NCBI GenBank assembly: GCA_904380375.1
Contig: CAJFID010000009.1
Span: forward strand, 1-64,000
Reading direction: 5' to 3'
DNA length: 64,000 nt
Source of the DNA: Avimonas intestinalis
GTDB lineage: Bacteria; Bacillota; Clostridia; Oscillospirales; Acutalibacteraceae
The first letter of the stretch is position 1. Each line of letters opens with the position of its first letter. Shown here piece after piece: positions 24,535-32,534 of the stretch. Under the pieces are notes generated by a model. It ran no database searches, was not told where the DNA came from, and saw only the letters and a program-made list of their open reading frames with translations. The translations under genes were made by a program, and so were the position numbers.

Positions 24535-25461
24535 ATGGATCTTCAGCAGCTGCGCAACGCCGTTGAGGTTGCTGCGTGCGGCTCGATTACGAAAGCCGCC
24601 AAAAAACTGTATATGGGACAGCCAAACCTTTCCAAAAGAATCAGGGAGTTGGAGGCGGAAATCGGAAAGCCGCTTTTTTCCCGCACGGCGCAGGGGGTAA
24701 CCCCCACCGCAAGCGGCGAGGACTTCCTGCAATATGCCCGCAGCATCATTGAACAGATGGACAGCCTGACCGCGATGTACCAGCCGCATAAAGAACAGGA
24801 AACGCACCTGTCGGTCTATGTTCCCCGTGCCAGCTACATTGCGGCGGCCTTTTCCCATTGGGAGCGCGAGCACGCCAAGGGGCATTTCCGGCTAAAGTAC
24901 TGCGAAACCAACAGCATGGCCGTGCTTCAGGCTGTGGAAAAGGAAGACGCCGACATCGGCATTGTACGGTATCACCGGCAGCATCAGGAGTACTTCCACA
25001 GCCTGGTCATCGCCAAGGGGCTGCATGGGGACAGCCTGTGGGAATACAGCATGGTACTGCTGATGAATGCCAACCATCCGCTGGCGGAGCTGGAGGAGGT
25101 CCCCTATTCCCGGCTCGCCTCTTATCCGGAAGTTGTCCACGGCGACCTGACGCCGGTCCTGCCGCCGGAAAAGGCGGCCGACGACATCCTGCCGGATACT
25201 TCCCGCAGCGAAGCCGGCCGGATCGCCGTATTTGACCGGGCGGGGCAATTTGACGCCCTGCAAAATATTGAGGGGTGCTATATGTGGGTGAGCCCGATGC
25301 CGGCTGAAATCCTCAAGCGGCAGGGGCTGGTACAGCGCCCCTGCCGCTCGGCCGGCTTTTACCGCGACGCCGTGGTATGGAAGGGAAAGATGTCCGCCGC
25401 GGCCAACAGCTTTATTGATGCGATCCATACGGAGATAAATTCCTTGGTACGGGGTTTGTAG
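24535..25461 (+). CDS. LysR-family transcriptional regulator
   Basis: This 308-residue protein begins MDLQQLRNAVEVAACGSITKAAKKL, a typical LysR winged helix-turn-helix (residues about 3-62). It is followed by an effector-binding domain. The ATG at 24535 follows AGGGAGGG; an upstream in-frame ATG would add 25 residues that do not fit the family. It is divergent from the iron alcohol dehydrogenase gene across about 220 bp, the classic LysR arrangement, so that gene is its most likely target. The inducer is unknown. Confidence 0.92.
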   Translation: MDLQQLRNAVEVAACGSITKAAKKLYMGQPNLSKRIRELEAEIGKPLFSRTAQGVTPTASGEDFLQYARSIIEQMDSLTAMYQPHKEQETHLSVYVPRASYIAAAFSHWEREHAKGHFRLKYCETNSMAVLQAVEKEDADIGIVRYHRQHQEYFHSLVIAKGLHGDSLWEYSMVLLMNANHPLAELEEVPYSRLASYPEVVHGDLTPVLPPEKAADDILPDTSRSEAGRIAVFDRAGQFDALQNIEGCYMWVSPMPAEILKRQGLVQRPCRSAGFYRDAVVWKGKMSAAANSFIDAIHTEINSLVRGL

Positions 25462-25554
25462 AAACGGCTGATTTCATAGGCGTCGGCCGGAAACGCGGCG
25501 GGAAAACCGCGGGGGATCCGCTCTGCGGTTCCGCCTTTTGCTTTGTCCGCTTCC

Positions 25555-27405
25555 CTATCGCGGGGCGCGCTGGTCAAACCCGTGCTGCATGCCGCCTTCT
25601 ATACCGCTTATATCGCCCATGCCTCCGGAGGTATAGACCAGGCTGTCCATGGTGACCGTGACCTCATCCGAACCGGCATCCAGGGTGTACGAGGAGCCTT
25701 GCGTTATCTCTGGGCAGCTGATGATGACCGAGTCAAACGCTTTTTCCGCTTCCCAGGATACCAGCTCCTGGCCGCTGCTGTCGGTCAGGCGGATCACCGA
25801 GCCAGCCTGCTGCGTGCTGACGGTCACCATCATCACCCCTTGGGTGGAAGAGCTGCCGAAATTCTGCGCCATTTGGGAATTGCCGGCCGCCATAAAAACT
25901 CCGCCCGAAATAACGGCCTGCGTACCGTAATCCAGCGCGCCATTCCCTCCGTTATCCGGGCCGGACAGGATCACCGTACCGCCGGAAACCGTGAGGCTGC
26001 CATTGGAGTCGATGCCATCCCCGGAAGCGTTCAGCGTAATGGAGCCGTCTGAGATGACGATAAAGGCGTCGGCGTCCGTATCAAAGCTGTCCGGCCCGCG
26101 GAATCCCCCGCCAAAGCCGTCAAAGCCGCTTTCATCGTTGCCGCCGGCGGCGTTGATGCCGTCGTCGCTGGCAACCACGTCGATTTCCCCGCCGGAAATC
26201 GTCACGCTCTGCCCTTCCAGCCCTTCATAGCTTTCGGTAATCCGCAGGACACCGGAGGCGATCGTCAGGGCGGAATCCGCATGGAGGCCGTCGTCGCCGG
26301 TGGCGATTTGGAATTCCCCTCCGTTGACCGAGAGGTTGGCATTGGAATGCAGCGCGTCATCGGCAGTATCAATGACAAAGGTCCCTGTGTTGATGACCAG
26401 ATCCCCCGCCGCCTTGATGCCCTTGGCGCTCGTGCTGTTTTCCGAAGAGCTGCTGATGCTGCCAAATGCTCCGCCGAAGCCGTTGCCCTGGGATGCGGCG
26501 TTGGCGCTTCCTCCGCCTGTCAGCAGGGTATATTCCCCGCCGTCAAGCTGCGCGTAGCTGCCGGCGCTTAGGCCGTCCCCGTCCGCGGTGATGGCAAACG
26601 TCCCATCCGCAATATATAAGAACCCTAAAGAGGCGTCGTCGGCGTTCTCCGCCTGTATCCCGTCCTTGCCGGCGTCAATGGTCAATTCACCGCCGGCAAT
26701 CCGTATGCTGTCCTTCCCGGACAGCCCATGGCTTGCCACGGTTATGCGGTAGGTTCCGCTGGTAATGACCAGATCGTCCTTTGAAACAACGCCATGGCCT
26801 GCCGCAGCATTGATAATCAATTCGCCGGAGCCGTTCAACGTCAGATCCGCCTTGGAAAAGAGGACGGCGTCAATGTTGTTCTCATCAATCGCCGTGTAGG
26901 AGCCTCCGTTCGACAAGGTATTAACCGAATCCGGCGCGGTGGTGATAAACACCTTATCCGCTTCGCGGATATACAGGGCGGCCGAGGTTTCACACGCAAT
27001 CGTCACGCCGTCAAGGACCAATTGTAGCTTGTCGGTGGCCTCCGCCTGTACGATCAACATCCCGTTATCCAGCGTACCGGATAGGATATAGGTCCCCTCG
27101 TCGGTGATTGTAACCGTCCCCTCGGAGATCTGCACGGCGTCCGAATCGCATCGCGCGGTATCACCTTCAAGCCGGATGAGGGCGGCGGCGCTTTCGTCAT
27201 AGCCGATTTCTTTGTCCCGGTCGGTAAACATCGCCGACACATCCGCTACCGTTTGGATGCCGGCGCTGCCATCGGTACTCGTGGAACCGGCGCCGGAGGA
27301 GGGGCCGACTGTGCTGCCGCAGCTGCAGAGCAGCACGACGCTTGCCAGCAGCAGACAGAGTAAGCCGTGCCGCCTATGCTGTAGCAGACATTTGTATCGT
27401 TGCAT
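25555..27405 (-). CDS. Secreted carbohydrate-binding-domain lipoprotein (Cthe_2159-like)
   Basis: This 616-residue protein has a signal peptide and lipobox (LLCSCG near residue 19), a Ser/Thr/Gly-rich linker, then a long repetitive beta-helix. It has many units of the type GGTYTLLTGG, ISGGEIDVVASDDGINA and DDGLHADSALTI. The DDGI/DDALHS/GDGLSAG turns are acidic and likely bind calcium. This matches the carbohydrate-binding family typified by Clostridium thermocellum Cthe_2159. The ATG at 27405 follows AAAGGGGA. It lies 13 bp downstream of the DUF4956 gene, so they form one operon. Confidence 0.82.
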   Translation of the reverse strand: MQRYKCLLQHRRHGLLCLLLASVVLLCSCGSTVGPSSGAGSTSTDGSAGIQTVADVSAMFTDRDKEIGYDESAAALIRLEGDTARCDSDAVQISEGTVTITDEGTYILSGTLDNGMLIVQAEATDKLQLVLDGVTIACETSAALYIREADKVFITTAPDSVNTLSNGGSYTAIDENNIDAVLFSKADLTLNGSGELIINAAAGHGVVSKDDLVITSGTYRITVASHGLSGKDSIRIAGGELTIDAGKDGIQAENADDASLGFLYIADGTFAITADGDGLSAGSYAQLDGGEYTLLTGGGSANAASQGNGFGGAFGSISSSSENSTSAKGIKAAGDLVINTGTFVIDTADDALHSNANLSVNGGEFQIATGDDGLHADSALTIASGVLRITESYEGLEGQSVTISGGEIDVVASDDGINAAGGNDESGFDGFGGGFRGPDSFDTDADAFIVISDGSITLNASGDGIDSNGSLTVSGGTVILSGPDNGGNGALDYGTQAVISGGVFMAAGNSQMAQNFGSSSTQGVMMVTVSTQQAGSVIRLTDSSGQELVSWEAEKAFDSVIISCPEITQGSSYTLDAGSDEVTVTMDSLVYTSGGMGDISGIEGGMQHGFDQRAPR

Positions 27406-27418
27406 TTCAAATTCCCCT

Positions 27419-28114
27419 TTATAACTCATAGACGTTGGTTTCCTGCTTGGAAACGGTAATCTCGAGATTGCCGTTCCGGCAGCGGAGCTTGTCAATAAGC
27501 TCCTTTTCCGACCGAGATTCCTTGAGGGTCAGATTATAGGTCAGGCGGAACAGGCTGCCCATATTGGTGGTTTTGACCTGCACCAGTTCCCAGGAGGAGG
27601 CATAGCTGTCCAGCAGCTCCTCAAATACGCCGGTATAATCCAGATCCTCCGGAATGGTGATATGCAGTGTTTTGTAAAGCAAGCTCCTTTTTCCCCCGCC
27701 GAAATTCAGGCGGCTGTACACCAGGACGGCGGCGCTGAGGATAAGGGAGAACAAAAATGCATACGCCAGATATCCCATACCGGCAATCAGCCCGGCCCCC
27801 ATGGCCAGGAAAAGGATGCCGATTTCCCTAGCCGTCCCTGGGACCGAACGGAAGCGTACAAGGCTGAAGGCCCCTGCAACGGCGACGCCGGTCCCAACGT
27901 TGCCGTTGACCATCATAATGACCACGCAGACCACGGCGGGAAGCAGCGCCAGCGTCACGACAAAGCTTTTGGTATACCGGGTGCGGTACATGTACATCCC
28001 GGCAAACAGCAGGCCGATCAGCAGAGCGCTGCCCACGCAAAGGAGAAAGTCCGTCACAGAGATAACACTGGTCATATCGGTATCAAACAAACCGCGGAAA
28101 AAGGAATCAAGCAT
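27419..28114 (-). CDS. DUF4956 membrane protein
   Basis: This 231-residue protein has about four transmembrane helices in its first half, including LLCVGSALLIGLLFAGMYMY, SFVVTLALLPAVVCVVIMMV and IGILFLAMGAGLIAGMGYLA. The signature GAFSLVRFRSVPGTAREIGILF is typical of DUF4956. A soluble C-terminal domain follows. In many Bacillota these proteins travel with VTC-domain and CotH or carbohydrate-binding genes. The ATG at 28114 follows GGGAGG and overlaps the end of the upstream VTC fragment. Its molecular function is unknown. Confidence 0.85.
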   Translation of the reverse strand: MLDSFFRGLFDTDMTSVISVTDFLLCVGSALLIGLLFAGMYMYRTRYTKSFVVTLALLPAVVCVVIMMVNGNVGTGVAVAGAFSLVRFRSVPGTAREIGILFLAMGAGLIAGMGYLAYAFLFSLILSAAVLVYSRLNFGGGKRSLLYKTLHITIPEDLDYTGVFEELLDSYASSWELVQVKTTNMGSLFRLTYNLTLKESRSEKELIDKLRCRNGNLEITVSKQETNVYEL

Positions 28115-28412
28115 GCAGCATACCTCCCTCAAAAGAATTTTGGATCAGGGTTTGATAAGCGGCGCCGTATTTGGAAAAGGACGCCTGGTATATGCCGTTC
28201 TGGGACAGGCAGTGCGCCATCCATAGCGGGAGGCCGCCGGCGGTTTTCAGTTCCATCAGCACTTTCCCGCGGGGCAGCAGGGGCGTCCCGTACACCCCCG
28301 CCTCAAGGGTAAACGCCTCCTGCCGCGCGCGTATATTTTCATCAAAGGTGACCCGGAAGTCGCCGCCGTCCCGCATGGCATACGCCTCCCGTCGAGTAAT
28401 GGCTTTTGACAA
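28107..28412 (-). pseudogene. C-terminal remnant of a VTC-domain (polyphosphate polymerase-like) gene
   Basis: About 95 residues match the C-terminal end of VTC domains: REAYAMRDGGDFRVTFDENI, LLPRGKVLMELKTAGGLPLWM and SFSKYGAAYQ. The N-terminal two thirds, with the tunnel's basic residues, is absent. A TAA lies in frame just upstream of the first codon (a TTG at 28412), so the gene is truncated. Immediately upstream on the same strand, in another frame, lies the first part of a response regulator. The protein would not be functional. Confidence 0.8.
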
Positions 28413-28470
28413 GGATAGCGGTTAAGGCTTTGGAAAGGGATGTTTCATCTTCTGCAAGCAGCAGCCGCAT
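28342..28470 (-). pseudogene. N-terminal fragment of a response regulator, on the minus strand
   Basis: An ATG at 28470 with a strong AAAGGAGGA site starts MRLLLAEDETSLSKALTAIL, a textbook receiver-domain start with its acidic pair. After about 26 codons the homology ends, near the point where the VTC homology begins in another frame. The frame stops at 28342. The matching C-terminal half of a response regulator lies about 100 bp away on the opposite strand, so one ancestral gene appears to have been split and partly inverted. Confidence 0.75.
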
Positions 28471-28552
28471 AGCGTCCTCCTTTGCCGCCGGACCCGTGGA
28501 TAAGTGCAGTGGGTGCCGGCTTTCAATTGAAAATATACCCTATAAACATTAA

Positions 28553-28936
28553 GGCAGGCTAAAAATTTGCGTTTCCAAAGAACTGCTGGCGCGCATCCGC
28601 GCCATGACCAGAAGCCGGGATGTACAGGCCGATACTCGTCTGCACTTTGGCAATGTCACGCTGGACTGCGCCACCTTTGCGCTTTCCTCCCCCACTGGGA
28701 GCTTCCGGCTGGCCAACAAAGAATTCCAGATGATGGAGATGCTGATGCGCAATCCCCACAACCGCATATCCACCGAACACTTTTTAGAGCGGATTTGGGG
28801 ATACGACAGCGAGGCGGAAATCAATGTGGCCTGGGTATACCTGTCCTACCTGCGAAAAAAGCTGGCCGCACTTCATGCGGACATTGAAATCCGCGCGGCG
28901 CGGAATGCAGGCTACTGTCTGGAGGAAAAGCCATGA
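28553..28936 (+). pseudogene. C-terminal (DNA-binding) fragment of a response regulator
   Basis: From about 28571 the frame reads VSKELLARIRAMTRSRD, the end of a receiver domain and the linker. An OmpR-type winged helix follows (LANKEFQMMEMLMRNPHNRIS; VYLSYLRKKLAAL). The receiver up to that point is missing. An ATG at 28604 could still give a 110-residue DNA-binding protein. Its stop overlaps the kinase ATG (ATGA). It could be a non-phosphorylatable regulator or simply a remnant. Confidence 0.8.
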
Positions 28937-30165
28937 TAAGGAAACTGCGCATCAAACTGATTGCCGTGTCTATGCTGTCCCTCCTGCTGGTGTTGCTACT
29001 GATTATGGGCGCCGTGAATATTGTGAACTATCAAGAAATCCTGACCGAGGCAGACGGCATCCTGACCATCCTTTCGGACAATGGCGGCACCTTCCCCAAA
29101 AGAGGAGAAGCACCACCTGCTCTTGACAGCCTTGACGGCCCGCAGCCGCATTCGCCGGAGCTTCCGTATGAATCCCGGTATTTTTCGGTCGCTTTAAGCG
29201 GCGACGGGGCGGTAACCGCCATTGATACGGGAAAGATTGCCGCCGTGGACACCTCCGAAGCCGCCCGGATGGCGGAGTATGTGTGGGAAAGCGCCAAAGA
29301 AAAAGGCTTTCTGGGGGATTACCGCTATATCCGAAGCGATGGAGAGGAACAGACGCTGGTTATCTTTTTGGACTGCGGCCGGAGCCTGGACACCTTCCGC
29401 ACCTTCCTCTTTGCCAGCGGCGGCATCTCCCTTCTGGGTCTTCTCGCCGTTTTCGGCTTGATGGTGCTGTTTTCCGACCGGATCATCAAGCCGATTGCCG
29501 AAAGCTATCAAAAGCAAAAGCAGTTTATCACCGATGCGGGCCATGAAATCAAGACGCCGATCACCATCATCAACGCGGATGCGGAGGTATTGAGCATGGA
29601 GGTCGGGGAAAACGAGTGGCTGCGGGATATCCAGCTTCAGACCAAACGTCTCGCCCGCCTGACAAACGACCTCGTCTACCTATCCCGTATGCAGGAGGAG
29701 CAGGCAAAGCTCACGATGCTGGAATTCCCCTTCTCCGACCTGGTAAGCGACACGGCACAGTCCTTTCAGGCGCTGGCCAAAGTACAAGGAAAAGGATTTT
29801 CCGTACAGATCCAGCCGCAGCTGTCTGTATACGGGGACGAAAACGCGCTCCGGCAATTGATTTCCATCCTCCTGGATAACGCCGTCAAGTACACGGATCC
29901 CGGCGGTTCCATCGCGCTTTCGGCAGAAAAGCGCGGCAAAACGACCCTGCTTGCGGTAGAGAATACCACCAGCGCCCCCCTGCCGGAGGATTTAGACAGC
30001 TTGTTCCTTCGCTTTTATCGTGCCGACCCGTCCCGGAACTCGCAGACCGGCGGCCATGGCCTTGGGCTCTCTATCGCTAAAGCAATCGTGGAGACGCATA
30101 AAGGCCGGATAGAGGCCGCGCGGGAAGGCGGCGCTCTGCGTATCACCGCCTCCCTGCCCGCCTGA
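28933..30165 (+). CDS. Sensor histidine kinase
   Basis: This 410-residue kinase has a transmembrane segment at about residues 9-30, an external sensor of about 120 residues and a second helix near 155-175 (GISLLGLLAVFGLMVLF). The H-box is ITDAGHEIKTPITIINADAEVL. The N box is SILLDNAVKYTDPGG and the G box GGHGLGLSIAKAI. The kinase is intact although its apparent partner regulator, which overlaps it by 4 bp, has lost its receiver domain. It may be orphaned or may signal to another regulator. Confidence 0.92.
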   Translation: MIRKLRIKLIAVSMLSLLLVLLLIMGAVNIVNYQEILTEADGILTILSDNGGTFPKRGEAPPALDSLDGPQPHSPELPYESRYFSVALSGDGAVTAIDTGKIAAVDTSEAARMAEYVWESAKEKGFLGDYRYIRSDGEEQTLVIFLDCGRSLDTFRTFLFASGGISLLGLLAVFGLMVLFSDRIIKPIAESYQKQKQFITDAGHEIKTPITIINADAEVLSMEVGENEWLRDIQLQTKRLARLTNDLVYLSRMQEEQAKLTMLEFPFSDLVSDTAQSFQALAKVQGKGFSVQIQPQLSVYGDENALRQLISILLDNAVKYTDPGGSIALSAEKRGKTTLLAVENTTSAPLPEDLDSLFLRFYRADPSRNSQTGGHGLGLSIAKAIVETHKGRIEAAREGGALRITASLPA

Positions 30166-30266
30166 AAGCCGGAACCATGGGAAAGCCGCTCGGAGGGCGG
30201 ACAACGCCGGCCCGGCGAACCGGCGGAGCCGACGGAGCCATCGGCAACACCCGTTTTGCACCGACA

Positions 30267-30301
30267 AAAAGGGGAACCATCCGACGGACGGTTCCCCTTT
30301 T
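30267..30301. terminator. Terminator after the kinase gene
   Basis: AAAAGGGGAACC (30267-30278) pairs with GGTTCCCCTTTT (30290-30301), with partial extra pairing in the loop. It is suitable for both strands. Confidence 0.85.
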
Positions 30302-30347
30302 GACGTTTCCTCATTATGGCCATGTTACGAGCACAAGGCGAGTTTAC

Positions 30348-30518
30348 CTAAAACAATTCCTGGTTATTTTCCTTTTTGGACTTGCCGCCCGGGCAGTTGC
30401 GTTTATTGGAATATTCCTGCCGGTCTTGGTTATCCTGCATCGGGTTCTGCTGTTTCTGCTGATACTGGTTGTTCTGCTGCTTGTTCTGGGCCGGGCCGTT
30501 CTGCCGGTTCTTCGCCAT
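30348..30518 (-). CDS. Small Gln/Asn-rich hypothetical protein
   Basis: This 56-residue frame starts at an ATG (30518) 11 nt after an AAAGGA site. The product begins MAKNRQNGPAQNKQQNNQ, is about one third Gln and Asn, and ends in a basic stretch with one Cys (NCPGGKSKKE). It has no hydrophobic segment. Low-complexity polar proteins of this size occur in clostridia, some spore-associated. I do not recognise a family. Confidence 0.55.
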   Translation of the reverse strand: MAKNRQNGPAQNKQQNNQYQQKQQNPMQDNQDRQEYSNKRNCPGGKSKKENNQELF

Positions 30519-30665
30519 CCGATATCATCCTTTCCATAGTTATGGGCTCCGCCCAGCTCGGCGGGTTGCCCAACCCTATTTTTTGCAGTCCGGCCTTGTT
30601 TATTCACTATACACGTTGTTTGGAAAAGAGGGATGTAATGGGAAAATTTACCATTTTCACAAATT

Positions 30666-31202
30666 TCAATGCGTCTCTCCATTACCGTGTCCGCCTGAGG
30701 ACAACGCCTTTCCTTGGCGGAGCCCCGCCACCTTGCGTTCCCAGTAGCTGCTCATGCCATATTCGGCCTCCTCCGTGACCTCCCGGCCCAAAAAAGCGGG
30801 CGGAACAAAGGCGTACGCTTCCTCAAGCGTCGGGAATTCCACTTCCGCATACCAAAATTCGGTCGGCGTCCCTTGGTCAACGCAGCTGCATTCCAGCCTA
30901 CGCCCGTCCGCAAGGGCATATACCCGGTAGTCTTTCCGGATCATCGGCGCCTGCAAAAGCTGCGAAAGCTCAAGAAACACCTCTTCGGTAATATCCAGCT
31001 CCGTCTCCTGCCTGGCGATGGTCCCCTCCCCCTTAAAGCAAAGGACATAAGAGGCGCGCCCGTGCGCCCCGTCCGTCCTTTTGCTCCGGATCCTGACAAC
31101 CGGATGAACCGCGATATACCCCTGGTAGACCTCTGCTTTCTCTAAAAGCGGAAGATCCGCGGGAAAAGCGGGAGCCATCAAAAATTTGCGTTCGATCTCC
31201 AT
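30666..31202 (-). CDS. CYTH-domain protein
   Basis: This 178-residue protein starts MEIERKFLMAPAFP, with the ExExK signature of the CYTH/triphosphate tunnel superfamily. VRIRSKRTDG and YVLCFKGEG, then RKDYRVYALADGRRLECSCVDQ, provide the alternating basic and acidic tunnel residues. Members hydrolyse inorganic triphosphate or thiamine triphosphate or make cyclic AMP; prokaryotic short forms are often tripolyphosphatases. The ATG at 31202 follows GGAGGAGAAGG. The gene lies beyond the terminator of the tRNA pair. Confidence 0.85.
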   Translation of the reverse strand: MEIERKFLMAPAFPADLPLLEKAEVYQGYIAVHPVVRIRSKRTDGAHGRASYVLCFKGEGTIARQETELDITEEVFLELSQLLQAPMIRKDYRVYALADGRRLECSCVDQGTPTEFWYAEVEFPTLEEAYAFVPPAFLGREVTEEAEYGMSSYWERKVAGLRQGKALSSGGHGNGETH

Positions 31203-31312
31203 TGCCTTCTCCTCCGATCCCGGCCGGCATTCCCTTTGCAGGCAATCCGGGCATACGCTTACCGCCATTGTTTTGCCCCGTCCGCAGAAAAAATCCAAGC
31301 CATCCATCCAAG

Positions 31313-31357
31313 GAAAAACGGCTTTCCAGTCTACAAAAGACAGGAAAGCCGTTTTTC
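31313..31357. terminator. Terminator after the tRNA genes
   Basis: GAAAAACGGCTTTCC (31313-31327) pairs perfectly with GGAAAGCCGTTTTTC (31343-31357). It lies 10 bp beyond the tRNA-Thr 3' end in the direction of transcription. Confidence 0.85.
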
Positions 31358-31367
31358 AAAATTCCTC

Positions 31368-31443
<76 letters not shown>

Positions 31444-31446
31444 AAG

Positions 31447-31523
31447 TGGCGACCCGGAACGGGCTCGAACCGTCGACCTCTAGCGTGACAGGCTAGCGTT
31501 CTAACCAGCTGAACTACCGGGCC
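31447..31523 (-). tRNA. tRNA-Asp (GTC)
   Basis: The minus strand folds as a cloverleaf: acceptor GGCCCGG/TCGGGTC-type pairing, anticodon stem CTAGC/GCTAG with loop CTGTCAC (anticodon GTC), and T arm with GGTTCGAGCCC. CCA is encoded at 31447-31449. It lies 3 bp upstream of tRNA-Thr and is cotranscribed with it. Confidence 0.96.
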
Positions 31524-31567
31524 ACTTTTGGGCTGTTTCCCCGGCCTTTGCCGTGGCAACGGAGTGT

Positions 31568-31596
31568 ATTATACTGGATATCCGCAGGATTGTCAA
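31568..31596 (-). promoter_or_regulatory. tRNA operon promoter
   Basis: On the minus strand TTGACA (31591-31596) and TATAAT (31568-31573) are exact consensus hexamers spaced by 17 bp, 45 bp upstream of tRNA-Asp. Confidence 0.9.
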
Positions 31597-31762
31597 GGGC
31601 TTTTTTCAGAATTCCCGTCAGAAAGGGTTTAAGCCGGGGGAGCAAGCGTACGGTGCAATCGGATTCCTACGCTTTTGTCCTCTTTCCTGTCTTTCCCTGC
31701 CGGCCGCCGGCATATAATGGAGCAGCAGCCGCGGCGAAAGCCGCCGAAAGGAAGGAAGCCAT

Positions 31763-32329
31763 ATGAACCATCCTGCATCCCCCACTCCTGGAAAACCCTC
31801 CGGGAATCTGGTCGTTACTTCACCGGGCGCGTATCCCCCCATTGCCGTGGAACGTCCATATCTCCCCTATGCCCGTATGCTGGCACAGGACCTCGCCTCC
31901 CCGCAAAGCGAGATGACGGCAGTTGGACAATATATGTACCAAGCCTGGGTTGCCGCCTCCCGCGTCCCGGAGCTGGCTCATGCCCTGCGGAAGATTGCTC
32001 AGGTGGAAATGCACCATCTGGATATCCTGGGGCAACTGATCGTCCTGCTGGGCGGCGATCCCCGCTTTCAGGGCATTCCGAACAACCGCCGGAGTGCCTG
32101 GAGCAGCCGTTGCCTTGACTACGTCCAAGCGCTCCCCGCTATGCTGCAAAGCAATATTGCTGCCGAGCAGTCCGCCCGGAACACCTATTTGGCGCAGGCG
32201 AACATGGTACACGACGGACGGCTTGTCGCCATCTTGCGGAAGCTGGCGGCGGACGAGGACGTCCATATCGGTATATTCCGCGATTTTTTGGCACGTTGTC
32301 CGCAGGAGCCGGATCGGCCAAGAAAGTAA
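31763..32329 (+). CDS. Ferritin-like di-iron-fold protein
   Basis: This 188-residue protein begins with a Pro-rich tail of about 40 residues, then a four-helix ferritin-like domain. Candidate metal ligands are the ExxH pairs in VEMHHLD and DEDVHIGIF, and the Glu in AAEQSARNTY. It is similar in layout to spore-associated manganese catalase or CotJC-like and rubrerythrin-like proteins, but the rubredoxin domain is absent. The ATG follows GAAAGGAAGCC. The oxidative-stress or spore role is inferred. Confidence 0.72.
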   Translation: MNHPASPTPGKPSGNLVVTSPGAYPPIAVERPYLPYARMLAQDLASPQSEMTAVGQYMYQAWVAASRVPELAHALRKIAQVEMHHLDILGQLIVLLGGDPRFQGIPNNRRSAWSSRCLDYVQALPAMLQSNIAAEQSARNTYLAQANMVHDGRLVAILRKLAADEDVHIGIFRDFLARCPQEPDRPRK

Positions 32330-32380
32330 AGACTCTGCTGTTCCCAGCGACAGACCAAATGAATGAGCAAGCGAAGGAAT

Positions 32381-32416
32381 GCCTCTGAACCGGGAAACGG
32401 TACAGAGGCGTTTTTT
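32381..32416 (+). terminator. Terminator after the ferritin-like gene
   Basis: GCCTCTG (32381-32387) pairs with CAGAGGC (32403-32409), with CCG/CGG pairing inside the loop, followed by a run of seven T. Confidence 0.8.
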
Positions 32417-32534
32417 TAACGAAAAGATATTTTATTGCGTACCAACAACTTTTTATGCGGTCAGCGCATCTAAAAGGTATCCACATTTTACAGAGGGCAG
32501 CAAACCGACGCTGCGGAAAACGGAGGAACAAGGT

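Noticed and set aside
25555..27405. Repetitive DNA in the beta-helix gene as tandem repeats
   Set aside because: The periodicity is at protein level (beta-helix turns with acidic loops) and the nucleotide repeats are not well conserved.
28413..28580. Invertible phase-variation switch at the TTTCCAAAG inverted repeat
   Set aside because: Flipping the segment would join residues 1-12 of the regulator to about residue 105, which does not restore a receiver domain; the repeat is also very short.
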